27,654 bases of DNA, from the NCBI GenBank assembly GCA_902795525.1, contig CADBLN010000071.1:1-27654 (forward strand). Reading direction: 5' to 3'. The notes beneath the pieces are model-generated. The model had not been told where the DNA came from. It searched no databases and worked only from the letters and a program-made list of their open reading frames with translations. Position numbers and translations under genes: made by a program. Of the stretch, positions 15,265 through 22,411 are shown piece after piece. The stretch's first letter is position 1. Every line of letters starts with the position of its first letter. This stretch comes from an uncultured Erysipelotrichaceae bacterium. GTDB taxonomy: Bacteria; Bacillota_I; Bacilli_A; Erysipelotrichales; Erysipelotrichaceae.

Positions 15265-16539
15265 ATGAAAAAAATACCAATTCAAGATTATGTAAAGGCG
15301 ATGCTGAAATTGCAGGAACAAGGTGAGTATGCTAGCCTATTAGGAATTGGACCTATGTCACCAAACCTAATTAAAGCTTCTTTAGAATTAGCAAAGGATT
15401 TTGATTTTCCTATAATGTATATTGCTAGTAGAAATCAGGTTGATAAAGATGAACTTGGTGGTGGTTATGTGAATGGACGGGATCAAAAAAGATTCCATGA
15501 AGATATTCAAAAAGTTGCCAAGGAATTGGATTGCGAAGGTTACTATTATTTGTGTAGGGATCATGGTGGACCTTGGCAAAGAGATAAGGAACGAAACGAT
15601 CATTTGCCAGAAGCTCAAGCAATGGATATTGCGAAAGAATCATATGTTGCAGATATGGAAAATGGTTTTGATCTGTTAATGATTGATCCGACAAAAGATC
15701 CATTTGAAATGGGCAAAGTAATTCCATTAGAAACTGTCATCTCCAGAACAATAGAGTTAATCGAATTCTGTGAGATTGAAAGAAAAAAAAGAAATCTTCC
15801 TGAAATTGGATATGAAGTAGGAACCGAAGAAACTAATGGTGGGTTAACTACTACTGAAAGATATGAAGAATTTGTTCAGAAATTAAAAGTTCTATTAGAA
15901 GAAAAAGATTTGCCAATGCCAACGTTTATTGTAGGACAAACAGGAACTTTGACAAGAAAAACTGAACAGGTAGGCCATTTTAACTATCGCAATGCCTATG
16001 ATTTATCAGTAATGGCTAAAAAATATGGTGTTGGTCTAAAAGAACATAATGGTGATTATCTGGATGACAAAACTTTATTGTTGCACTTGCCTTCAGGAGT
16101 AACAGCCATAAATGTTGCACCACAATATGGTACAGAGGAAACAAGGGCATATTTAAGTCTTTGTGAAGTTGAAGATAGATTATATGATGAAGGTGTACTT
16201 GAACATAAAAGCAATCTCAAAGCCGTATTATTGGAAAAAGCCATTAAGACAGGACGTTGGAGAAAATGGATGGTTGGTGACCAAGTAAACCTTACTATTG
16301 AAGAAATATTGAGCAATCACGAATTGTCTCTTGAAGTTTTAGATATTGCAGGTCACTATGCTTTCAATGATGAAGAGGTTAAAAAAGAGATAAGTATTCT
16401 TTATGAGAATATGAGAAAAGCACATATAGATGGAAATAGATATGTTATTGAACATATTAAACGACCAATTAAACAATATATCGAATGTTTAAATTTAGCT
16501 GGCATAAACAAAAAAGTGTTAAAAGTATTAAATGGATAA
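15265..16539 (+). CDS. GatZ/KbaZ-like tagatose-bisphosphate aldolase non-catalytic subunit family
   Basis: A 424-residue TIM-barrel protein related to the GatZ/KbaZ subunit, which stabilises class II D-tagatose-1,6-bisphosphate aldolase. Matching blocks include ASRNQVD (54-60), the RDHGGPWQ loop (98-105, compare GGDHLGPN), the DPTKDP and IPLETVISRTIELIEFCE helix, and EVGTEE (184-189, compare VIGTEVP). Later sequence (KEHNGDYLDD, HLPSGVTAINVAPQYG) parallels the KbaZ C-terminal half. No catalytic GatY/KbaY partner is in the window. AGGGAG precedes the ATG. It could relate to the PfkB kinase at 2270, whose product may be a ketose bisphosphate, but the distance and separate transcription make that only a suggestion. 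Family confidence is high, reaction low. Confidence 0.8.
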   Translation: MKKIPIQDYVKAMLKLQEQGEYASLLGIGPMSPNLIKASLELAKDFDFPIMYIASRNQVDKDELGGGYVNGRDQKRFHEDIQKVAKELDCEGYYYLCRDHGGPWQRDKERNDHLPEAQAMDIAKESYVADMENGFDLLMIDPTKDPFEMGKVIPLETVISRTIELIEFCEIERKKRNLPEIGYEVGTEETNGGLTTTERYEEFVQKLKVLLEEKDLPMPTFIVGQTGTLTRKTEQVGHFNYRNAYDLSVMAKKYGVGLKEHNGDYLDDKTLLLHLPSGVTAINVAPQYGTEETRAYLSLCEVEDRLYDEGVLEHKSNLKAVLLEKAIKTGRWRKWMVGDQVNLTIEEILSNHELSLEVLDIAGHYAFNDEEVKKEISILYENMRKAHIDGNRYVIEHIKRPIKQYIECLNLAGINKKVLKVLNG

Positions 16540-17317
16540 GAAATATATAAAGATAGGAATTGGATTACTAATCATAATGGCCATATTACTCATGATGTGG
16601 CCATTTAATAATGCCCAGAAAAACAAAAATAGAATCAATAGTTATGTAGAATACATAGTTGATGAGAATACTGTTTCATTTTTCAAAAACTTGGTGGTTC
16701 AAAGAGGTGAATACTTTTATCCTAATGATGATATTCAAGCATATTATGAATTAGGTAAATATTCTTATAAGATTCCTGCTAAGATTTCGACATTTGAAAA
16801 CTATAATCCTTTAGACAGTTTAGGAAGAGCAACCAAAGCTTATGCTTGTTTGTCAAAAGAAAGCATGCCAAAAGAAAATGAAGAGAGACAGGATATTAGC
16901 TACATCAAGCCAACAGGCTGGAATCAAAATTTATATGAATCCATAACCGATGGTCAGGCACTATATAACAGATGTCATTTAATTGGTTGGTATTTAAGTG
17001 GGGAAAACGCCAATTGGCGCAACTTGATAACGGGAACGCGTTTTTTTAACACGGAAGGAATGTTGCCAATTGAAAATAGGATTTCAAATTATATCAAGCA
17101 AGATAAAAAGCATGTTTTATATTTGGTTAGTCCTGTTTTTGAAGCAGATAATTTAGTAGCTTATGGGATAGTTATTGAAGCTTATAGCGTTGAAGACAAG
17201 GGCGAGACAATTAATTTCAAGATTTTTTGTCCAAATGTTCAGCCGGGAATCGCAATTAATTATCGTACTGGTGAAAACATGACAATTAATGAGCTGTTAT
17301 TGCAATCAAAAGAATAG
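16532..17317 (+). CDS. Membrane-anchored DNA/RNA non-specific endonuclease (EndA-like)
   Basis: A 261-residue betabetaalpha-metal nuclease. The N-terminal hydrophobic segment (about 6-23) should anchor it with the catalytic domain outside. The core is NRCHLIGWYLSGENANWRNLI with general-base His149, then TGTRFFNTEGM with metal-binding Asn173 and Glu175 region, and a C-terminal VQPGIAINYRTGE block. NRCH replaces the DRGH of pneumococcal EndA, a variant usual in this Firmicute subfamily. It overlaps the aldolase-like gene by 8 bases. EndA degrades the non-transported strand during competence, and comFA/comFC lie nearby, so a role in DNA uptake or nutrient DNA degradation is possible. Confidence 0.87.
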   Translation: MDKKYIKIGIGLLIIMAILLMMWPFNNAQKNKNRINSYVEYIVDENTVSFFKNLVVQRGEYFYPNDDIQAYYELGKYSYKIPAKISTFENYNPLDSLGRATKAYACLSKESMPKENEERQDISYIKPTGWNQNLYESITDGQALYNRCHLIGWYLSGENANWRNLITGTRFFNTEGMLPIENRISNYIKQDKKHVLYLVSPVFEADNLVAYGIVIEAYSVEDKGETINFKIFCPNVQPGIAINYRTGENMTINELLLQSKE

Positions 17318-17361
17318 AAATTTGTAATTAAATGGTTAATAATAAAAATAGAGGTGAGAAT

Positions 17362-18888
17362 ATGGCAGCAACAAGAAGTAGAGCAATTGAAATAATTCAA
17401 GATGAATCATTAACTTTTAATCAGCAGGTTATTGAACTTTATCACCTAGGTGAAAATACCGACCATAGCATTGTCTATTGTGACGATTATTATCAAGCAA
17501 AAGAAAATGGTGCTATTTGTGATTTAAATGAAGGAAACATGCCATTTAGACCACGCTATTTCTGCCCAGACTACGATTTGCTTTTTAAAAAGGGTTGCGA
17601 ATTCTTGGATTTAAAAGCCCCAACGGATTTATTGGAAGCTATAAATGTGTTAGAAGTTTTCTATGCTCATACTCCAACAGTTGGAACCTTTCCAGTATAC
17701 ATTGGAGATTTAGATGTTTTATTAAATCCATTTGTTGAGAAGGAAGATCCTGCTTTTGCCAAAAAATGTTTGCGCCTATTTTTACAGTTTATTGATAGAG
17801 TTTTCCCAGATTCCTTCGTCCATGCTAATTTAGGACCACAGGATACAATTACTGGAAGAATGATTTTAGAACTAACTGAAGAGATGCAACTAGCAGTTCC
17901 AAACCTGACAATCAAATATGATCCAAATATTACTAGTGATGAATTTGCTTTGTTGGGAGTTAAATGCATGCTAAAAACTGCCAAGCCATCTTTTGCCAAT
18001 CATAAGATGTTTGTACAAGAATGGGGTGACAAATACGCCATCGCATCTTGTTATAATGGTTTACAGGTTGGCGGTGGTGCTTATACACTATCAAGGTTAA
18101 GACTGCATGAGTGTGCTTTAGAAGCGAAGAGTATTGATGACTTCCTTGATAATGTTGTTGAGAAGTATTGCAACATTCAATTTGATTACATGGACAAAAG
18201 AGTTAAGTTTATGGTTGAACAATCAAGTTTCTTTAAGAGTAACTTTATGGTTAAAGAAGGCTTTGTTAAACAAGAGAACTTTATTGGATTGTTTGGGCTA
18301 GTAGGCTTAGCTGAATGTGTTAACCATCTAATGGGTATTGAAGACAATACTAAAGGTTTTGGTTTGAATAATGAAGCAACAGAATTGGGCATCAGAATCA
18401 TGGACAGAATTGATGAGATAGTAAAAGCACATAAAGCTCCATATCATGAGCATTTTAATAATGCTTATAGGTTGCATGCACAAGTAGGAATTGACACTGA
18501 TGGTGGTGAGGATTCACCAGGAACTAGAATTCCAATTGGGGCAGAACCAAATATGCTACAACAATTAGAGGTAAATGAAAAATTTCATAAGTATTTTCCA
18601 ACTGGAACAGGTGACATCTTCAGATTTGAAGAAACTTATGAAAAAACCCCAGGAGCTATCTTGCCTATCATTAAAGGTTCATTGGCAAATGGTTTAAGAT
18701 ATTTCAGTGGCTATTTAGAGAATAGTGATGTTGTGAGGGTAACTGGTTATTTAGTAAAGAAGTCAGAGATAGAAAAGCTTCGTCAAGGCAAACAAAGTCT
18801 TAATGGGGCAACTGTACTTGGTAAAGGAGCAGATGAAGGTGCTCACCAGTTGTCTAGACGTCTTCAGACTCAGGCTGATAATGCTTAA
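17362..18888 (+). CDS. yjjI: YjjI-type glycyl radical enzyme
   Basis: A 508-residue oxygen-sensitive enzyme of the pyruvate-formate-lyase superfamily, YjjI branch. The C-terminal glycyl radical loop is RVTGYL with radical-carrying Gly462, and the probable thiyl Cys230 lies in IASCYNG. Size fits E. coli YjjI (about 516). The start at ATG 17362 is chosen for AGAGGTGAG just upstream; an ATG at 17332 would add ten residues without an SD. The YjjW-type radical-SAM activase is not in the window and must be elsewhere if the enzyme works. The presence of this enzyme implies anaerobic life. The substrate of YjjI is not known to me. Confidence 0.88.
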   Translation: MAATRSRAIEIIQDESLTFNQQVIELYHLGENTDHSIVYCDDYYQAKENGAICDLNEGNMPFRPRYFCPDYDLLFKKGCEFLDLKAPTDLLEAINVLEVFYAHTPTVGTFPVYIGDLDVLLNPFVEKEDPAFAKKCLRLFLQFIDRVFPDSFVHANLGPQDTITGRMILELTEEMQLAVPNLTIKYDPNITSDEFALLGVKCMLKTAKPSFANHKMFVQEWGDKYAIASCYNGLQVGGGAYTLSRLRLHECALEAKSIDDFLDNVVEKYCNIQFDYMDKRVKFMVEQSSFFKSNFMVKEGFVKQENFIGLFGLVGLAECVNHLMGIEDNTKGFGLNNEATELGIRIMDRIDEIVKAHKAPYHEHFNNAYRLHAQVGIDTDGGEDSPGTRIPIGAEPNMLQQLEVNEKFHKYFPTGTGDIFRFEETYEKTPGAILPIIKGSLANGLRYFSGYLENSDVVRVTGYLVKKSEIEKLRQGKQSLNGATVLGKGADEGAHQLSRRLQTQADNA

Positions 18889-18915
18889 ATAATATCTTGG
18901 GTATTATGTGATACA

Positions 18916-18938
18916 AAATCATATGATTTCTATACAAT
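18916..18938 (+). promoter_or_regulatory. 14-bp palindrome beside a -10 element, glutaredoxin-like gene
   Basis: AAATCATATGATTT (18916-18929) is a perfect palindrome directly before TACAAT (18933-18938), about 20 bases ahead of the glutaredoxin-like ATG. Its position in the spacer or -35 region fits a repressor operator. The cognate regulator is unknown. Confidence 0.4.
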
Positions 18939-18955
18939 ATAGATGAGGTGAGATA

Positions 18956-19270
18956 ATGATAAAGGTTTATGGAAGCCAAATGTGTCCAGACTGTTTGGCA
19001 TTAAAGAGAAATTTCGATTATTATAACATTGAATACCAATTCATTGATGTTTTAGAAAATCTAAAAAATCTTAAAGAGTTTTTGGCTTTAAGGGATGAAT
19101 ATCTATTAGATTGGTGTCATGAAAATGGTGATATTGGTTTACCAACAAGCGTTTTAGATAACGGTGAGGTAACAGTTCACTGGGAAGCTTATTTAGAATC
19201 TTTGGGTCATGAAGTTCTAGAGAGTAATGGTGCTGCATGTACTTTAGGAGGTAGCGGTAAGGGTTGCTAG
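18956..19270 (+). CDS. Glutaredoxin-like thioredoxin-fold protein
   Basis: A 104-residue protein with the thioredoxin-fold opening MIKVYGSQMCPDC, so the redox pair is Cys10 and Cys13 (CPDC). The GLPTSVLDNGE strand supplies the cis-Pro region. The tail has two further cysteines in GAACTLGGSGKGC, unusual for a plain glutaredoxin and possibly metal-binding or regulatory. AGGTGAG lies close to the ATG. It follows the glycyl radical enzyme by 67 bases with a probable promoter of its own. Role inferred: thiol-disulfide chemistry associated with the radical enzyme or general redox balance. Confidence 0.75.
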   Translation: MIKVYGSQMCPDCLALKRNFDYYNIEYQFIDVLENLKNLKEFLALRDEYLLDWCHENGDIGLPTSVLDNGEVTVHWEAYLESLGHEVLESNGAACTLGGSGKGC

Positions 19271-19286
19271 TGCAACTCTTTTTTTT
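19260..19286 (+). terminator. Terminator of the glutaredoxin-like gene
   Basis: AGGGTTGC (19260-19267) pairs with GCAACTCT (19272-19279) with one G-U around TAGT, then a run of T. The left arm and loop contain the end of the coding region. Confidence 0.75.
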
Positions 19287-19297
19287 AAAAAAAGAAG

Positions 19298-19831
19298 CTA
19301 TGCTTTCTTGCGAAAGTAAGCTTCTAACCTTGATAATAGAACAAACATTATACTTGCCTCTATTGGCAACAAGATAATGTTTTTTAATATTCTTGCTGAA
19401 ATCCTAGTGATGAAAGCAGCTAAGCCTCCACCATAAAGTACAGTCAACAATAGTGGGGTTAAAATTATATTGCAGAGCAATGAAACCAGAAATTTTGCGA
19501 CTAAACATCTAGCAAAGCTAGGCTTCTTTTTATACAGCACCAAGCCATAGAAGAAACCAGCAGATATTTCGATAATGGACCAAATCAGCAGATAATCTCC
19601 TGTTGGATTAACTAAGAATTTGACTTGATCTAAGATTAAGCCACAAATTCCTCCAACAGCAGGACCATATAGGTATCCAATTACAGACATTGTGAGGAAG
19701 GAAAATCCTAGTCTTAATTCTGGAGCAAGAGGAACAGAAAAATAACTCAACACTACGTTGAGGGCACATAGCATAGCAATGTATACCATGTTTTTGACTT
19801 GTTTAAATTCTAATAATGATTCTTTTAACAT
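19298..19831 (-). CDS. folT: FolT, ECF transporter substrate-binding (S) component for folate
   Basis: A 177-residue membrane S component that captures folate and works with a shared EcfT-EcfA module encoded elsewhere. About six hydrophobic segments are visible, starting with MVYIAMLCALNVVLSYFSV and including the family block ELRLGFSFLTMSVIGYLYGP and the loop LDQVKFLVNPTGDY. Start ATG 19831 is preferred over ATG 19864: AAAGGA sits seven bases before it, whereas the upstream ATG lies in a hairpin loop without an SD. The leader carries a THF riboswitch, which supports folate as substrate. A long helix in the leader can cover the SD and start region. Confidence 0.9.
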   Translation of the reverse strand: MLKESLLEFKQVKNMVYIAMLCALNVVLSYFSVPLAPELRLGFSFLTMSVIGYLYGPAVGGICGLILDQVKFLVNPTGDYLLIWSIIEISAGFFYGLVLYKKKPSFARCLVAKFLVSLLCNIILTPLLLTVLYGGGLAAFITRISARILKNIILLPIEASIMFVLLSRLEAYFRKKA

Positions 19832-19888
19832 GTTACATATCCTTTCTTTAGCAATAACCATCATTGCTACATAACAGGATTATGTAAC
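19832..19888 (-). promoter_or_regulatory. SD-masking helix and alternative hairpin in the folT leader
   Basis: In the transcript, GTTACATAATCCT (19888-19876) can pair with AGGATATGTAAC (19843-19832), giving 12 base pairs with one bulged A that covers the SD and the bases up to the ATG. The same left arm can instead form ACATAA-TCCTG-TTATGT locally, leaving the SD free. Between them TAGCAAT-GATGGTT-ATTGCTA forms a nested hairpin. Confidence 0.65.
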
Positions 19889-19889
19889 A

Positions 19890-19985
19890 GTGGGAAGCTA
19901 AATAGCACCGCAAGATTAATCTTTTCGTCCAATAAGGTTAGTCCCTTCTTATTGGCACTTAACGCGCTAGTTAGCCATCTGCTAA
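19890..19985 (-). ncRNA. Tetrahydrofolate (THF-I) riboswitch
   Basis: Read on the minus strand, the leader has the class hallmarks in order: closing stem GCTAACTAGC (19975-19966) with GCTATTTAGC (19906-19897), then GCGTTAAGTG, a perfect 8-bp stem CCAATAAG/CTTATTGG (19955-19948 and 19936-19929) holding the AAGGGACTAAC loop, GACGAAAAG and TTGCGGTG. These correspond block by block to the folT aptamer of Eubacterium siraeum. It begins near the predicted transcription start. Confidence 0.88.
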
Positions 19986-19992
19986 TATAGTA

Positions 19993-20021
19993 ATTATAGT
20001 TTTAATGTGTTAAAATTTCAA
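19993..20021 (-). promoter_or_regulatory. Predicted folT promoter
   Basis: On the minus strand TTGAAA (20021-20016), a 17-base spacer and a perfect TATAAT (19998-19993) place the start about at 19986, immediately before the riboswitch. Confidence 0.7.
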
Positions 20022-20038
20022 TTAATAAGAGGTTTACT

Positions 20039-21052
20039 ATGATTAGTTTTAATAATGATTACAGCACAATAGCAGCTAAAGAGATTATTGAGAGGTTAAC
20101 TCAGTTAAATGATCAGGTTTTTGGCTTGGGTTATGGTACTGATGATATTTGTGAACAAGCACGTCAAAAAATAAAAGATAAGTTGGGCAATCAGTCAGTT
20201 GATATTCATTTTTTGGTTGGTGGCACTCAAGCAAATGCTGTTATGATAGCAGGAATGCTTAGACCTTATGAGTCAATAATTGCTTGTGATACAGGACATA
20301 TCAATGTTCATGAAGCAGGGGCGATTGAAACACATGGGCATCGCATAGAAACAGTTAATAACATAAATGGAAAAATAGATTTGAAGGCTTGTCAAAAGCT
20401 ATTAGATGAACATTTTGAAGAACATGAAACTGTCATTAGAGCCATTTACATATCTAATTCTACAGAAATCGGAACTATTTATAGTTTAAATGAGTTAAAA
20501 GAGTTACGTCGCTTTTGCGATGAAAACAAACTTTACTTATACATGGATGGAGCTAGGTTAGGAGCAGCATTAACAAGCGATGAAAATGATATAGCTTGGA
20601 CAGACTTATGTAATTATTGTGATTGTTTTTACATTGGGGCTACTAAGAATGGTGGAATGATTGGAGAAGCAATGGTTATTGTGAATGATGACCTAAAGCC
20701 TTATTATCGAAATCTGATGAAGCAAAATGGTGCTTTATTGGCAAAAGGCTTTATTCTGGGAATAATCTATGACACCTTGTTTACTAATGATTTGTTTGAG
20801 AATCTGGCAAGACATGGTAATAAAATGGCAAAATTGTTGAAGGATGGTCTTGTTAAGAAAGGCTATAAGCTTCTAATTAATTCACCAACGAATCAACAAT
20901 TTGTAATCATGCCAAATGAATTAATTAAACAATTAGAAAAGGAATTTGTCTTTGCGACATGGTCTAAAGGAGAAAAAGAAAGCTGCATACGTTTGGTAGC
21001 AGCTTATCAGACTACTGAAGAAGATGTTCAAAGCTTCTTAAGTTGTGTATAA
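20039..21052 (+). CDS. Threonine-aldolase-like PLP enzyme (beta-eliminating lyase fold)
   Basis: A 337-residue fold-type I PLP enzyme resembling low-specificity L-threonine aldolase, which splits threonine to glycine and acetaldehyde. The PLP lysine is Lys203 in IGATKNGG, the pyridine-nitrogen Asp170 is in MDGARLGAAL, and the phosphate/ring contacts fall in GGTQAN (61-66) and the CDTGHINVHEAGAIE block. Length is normal. AGAGG precedes the ATG. It is divergent from folT, and both touch one-carbon metabolism (glycine supply and folate uptake), which may be coincidence. It converges on rho with a one-base gap. Confidence 0.88.
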   Translation: MISFNNDYSTIAAKEIIERLTQLNDQVFGLGYGTDDICEQARQKIKDKLGNQSVDIHFLVGGTQANAVMIAGMLRPYESIIACDTGHINVHEAGAIETHGHRIETVNNINGKIDLKACQKLLDEHFEEHETVIRAIYISNSTEIGTIYSLNELKELRRFCDENKLYLYMDGARLGAALTSDENDIAWTDLCNYCDCFYIGATKNGGMIGEAMVIVNDDLKPYYRNLMKQNGALLAKGFILGIIYDTLFTNDLFENLARHGNKMAKLLKDGLVKKGYKLLINSPTNQQFVIMPNELIKQLEKEFVFATWSKGEKESCIRLVAAYQTTEEDVQSFLSCV

Positions 21053-21053
21053 A

Positions 21054-22199
21054 TTATTTAATATTTTGAAGAGTTTGTTTAATAAGCTCTTCATTATTTT
21101 TGGTTTTATTGATTAAAGTCATTAATCTTTCAACGGCTACATCATTTCTTAAATCGGTGAAACTCTTTCTGATATTGTTGACGACTATCAATTCATCTTC
21201 ACTGAGCAAGAGTTCTTCCTTTCTTGTACCAGATTTGTTGATATCAATAGCAGGGAAGATGCGTTTTTCTTGTAGCTCTCTTGTTAAGATAATTTCCATA
21301 TTTCCTGTTCCTTTGAACTCTTCAAATATGACATCATCCATCTTGCTGCCAGTATCTACTAAAGCAGTAGCAATTATGGTTAAGGAACCATTATCAATGG
21401 TGTTTCTTGCCGATCCCAAGAATCTTTTTGGCATATATAGCGAATTTGGATCTAAGCCGCCAGATAAAGTTCTTCCACTTGGAGTACATAATAAATTATA
21501 AGAGCGGGCTAATCTGGTAATGCTGTCTAATAAGATAACAACATCATTTCCTGATTCAACCATTCTTTTGGCTCTTTCAATAGTCATTTCTGCTACTTTA
21601 GCATGTTTTTCTGGTAATTCATCAAATGTTGAATATATGACTTCAATATCATTACCCTTGGTTGCGTCCTTAATGTCGGTAACTTCTTCTGGTCTTTCAT
21701 CAATTAAAAGAATAATTACATGAATGTCTTTATTATTTTTCATAATTGATAAAGCTATTTCTTTAATAAGAGTTGTTTTACCAGCTTTTGGTGGAGACAC
21801 TATTAAACCTCTTTGGCCTTTTCCAATAGGAGCCAAAAGATCTATTAATCTAAGTGCAATACTGGAATCTTCTAAGTGAATCTTTTGATTTGGATAAGTT
21901 GGAGTAAGATTGTCGAATTTTTTTCTTTCTCTGATAACTTCAGGATCTTCATTGTTGACAGTTAATACTTGCAAAAGACCTTTAAATCTTTCGCCTTCTC
22001 GAGGATTTCTAGCTAAGCCTGAGACAAAATCACCGGTTCTCAAGTTAAAGCGTCTAATTTGGGAATTTGATAGGTAGACGTCATTAGGGCTTGTTAAATA
22101 ATTATCTCCTCTTAAAAATCCAAAACCATCGGGTAACACTTCCAGGATTCCGCTAACTTCTTGTTTGACTTCTTCAGTCTCTAGTTTTTCGTTATCCAT
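21054..22199 (-). CDS. rho: Transcription termination factor Rho
   Basis: A 381-residue hexameric RNA helicase that ends transcription. The RNA-binding cold-shock-like domain opens almost at the N-terminus (GILEVLPDGFGFLRG, 17-31), then the ATPase core with Walker A SPPKAGKTT (135-143), LLIDERPEEVTD, LLDSITRLARSYN and the secondary RNA-binding Q/R loops follow. The N-terminal helix bundle of E. coli Rho (419 residues) is missing, leaving about 15 residues before the RNA-binding domain. AAAGGATG lies before ATG 22199. It is a single-gene unit. Its 3' end abuts the convergent aldolase with no hairpin between. Confidence 0.96.
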   Translation of the reverse strand: MDNEKLETEEVKQEVSGILEVLPDGFGFLRGDNYLTSPNDVYLSNSQIRRFNLRTGDFVSGLARNPREGERFKGLLQVLTVNNEDPEVIRERKKFDNLTPTYPNQKIHLEDSSIALRLIDLLAPIGKGQRGLIVSPPKAGKTTLIKEIALSIMKNNKDIHVIILLIDERPEEVTDIKDATKGNDIEVIYSTFDELPEKHAKVAEMTIERAKRMVESGNDVVILLDSITRLARSYNLLCTPSGRTLSGGLDPNSLYMPKRFLGSARNTIDNGSLTIIATALVDTGSKMDDVIFEEFKGTGNMEIILTRELQEKRIFPAIDINKSGTRKEELLLSEDELIVVNNIRKSFTDLRNDVAVERLMTLINKTKNNEELIKQTLQNIK

Positions 22200-22222
22200 A
22201 TGTTTACATCCTTTGTATAGTA

Positions 22223-22250
22223 ATTATAATACAAAAATTGTGTTTCTCAA
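22223..22250 (-). promoter_or_regulatory. Predicted rho promoter
   Basis: On the minus strand TTGAGA (22250-22245), a 16-base spacer and a perfect TATAAT (22228-22223). The implied leader is about 17 bases, too short for the long autoregulatory leader of some rho genes. Confidence 0.65.
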
Positions 22251-22272
22251 AAATTAGATGTATGATGAATAC

Positions 22273-22300
22273 TTGCAATATAAATGCTAATCATTAGAAT
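22273..22300 (+). promoter_or_regulatory. Predicted promoter of the MATE gene
   Basis: TTGCAA (22273-22278), a 16-base spacer and TAGAAT (22295-22300). The start would be near 22307, leaving a leader of about 105 bases. Confidence 0.6.
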
Positions 22301-22309
22301 ATTATGAGG

Positions 22310-22365
22310 GGCATGGAATGAAATACACCTAGATTTAGTAGGTGGTGGAGATTATTTTCATCGCA
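22310..22365 (+). ncRNA. Structured leader of the MATE gene, possible riboswitch
   Basis: CACCTA (22326-22331) and TAGGTG (22339-22344) form a hairpin with loop GATTTAG. ATGAAATA (22318-22325) can pair with TATTTTCAT (22353-22361) with one bulge, enclosing it and leaving GTGGAGAT unpaired on one side. I cannot match it confidently to a known class. Confidence 0.35.
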
Positions 22366-22411
22366 AGTTAATCTTTAAATTATTTTGGAAACTACATAAA
22401 GGAAGGTAAAG

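Noticed and set aside
19832..19864. folT start at ATG 19864
   Set aside because: No SD precedes it and it lies in the loop of a leader hairpin. ATG 19831 has a good SD.
21100..21501. Rightward 133-codon frame inside rho
   Set aside because: It is antisense to the conserved Rho ATPase core and has no ribosome binding site.
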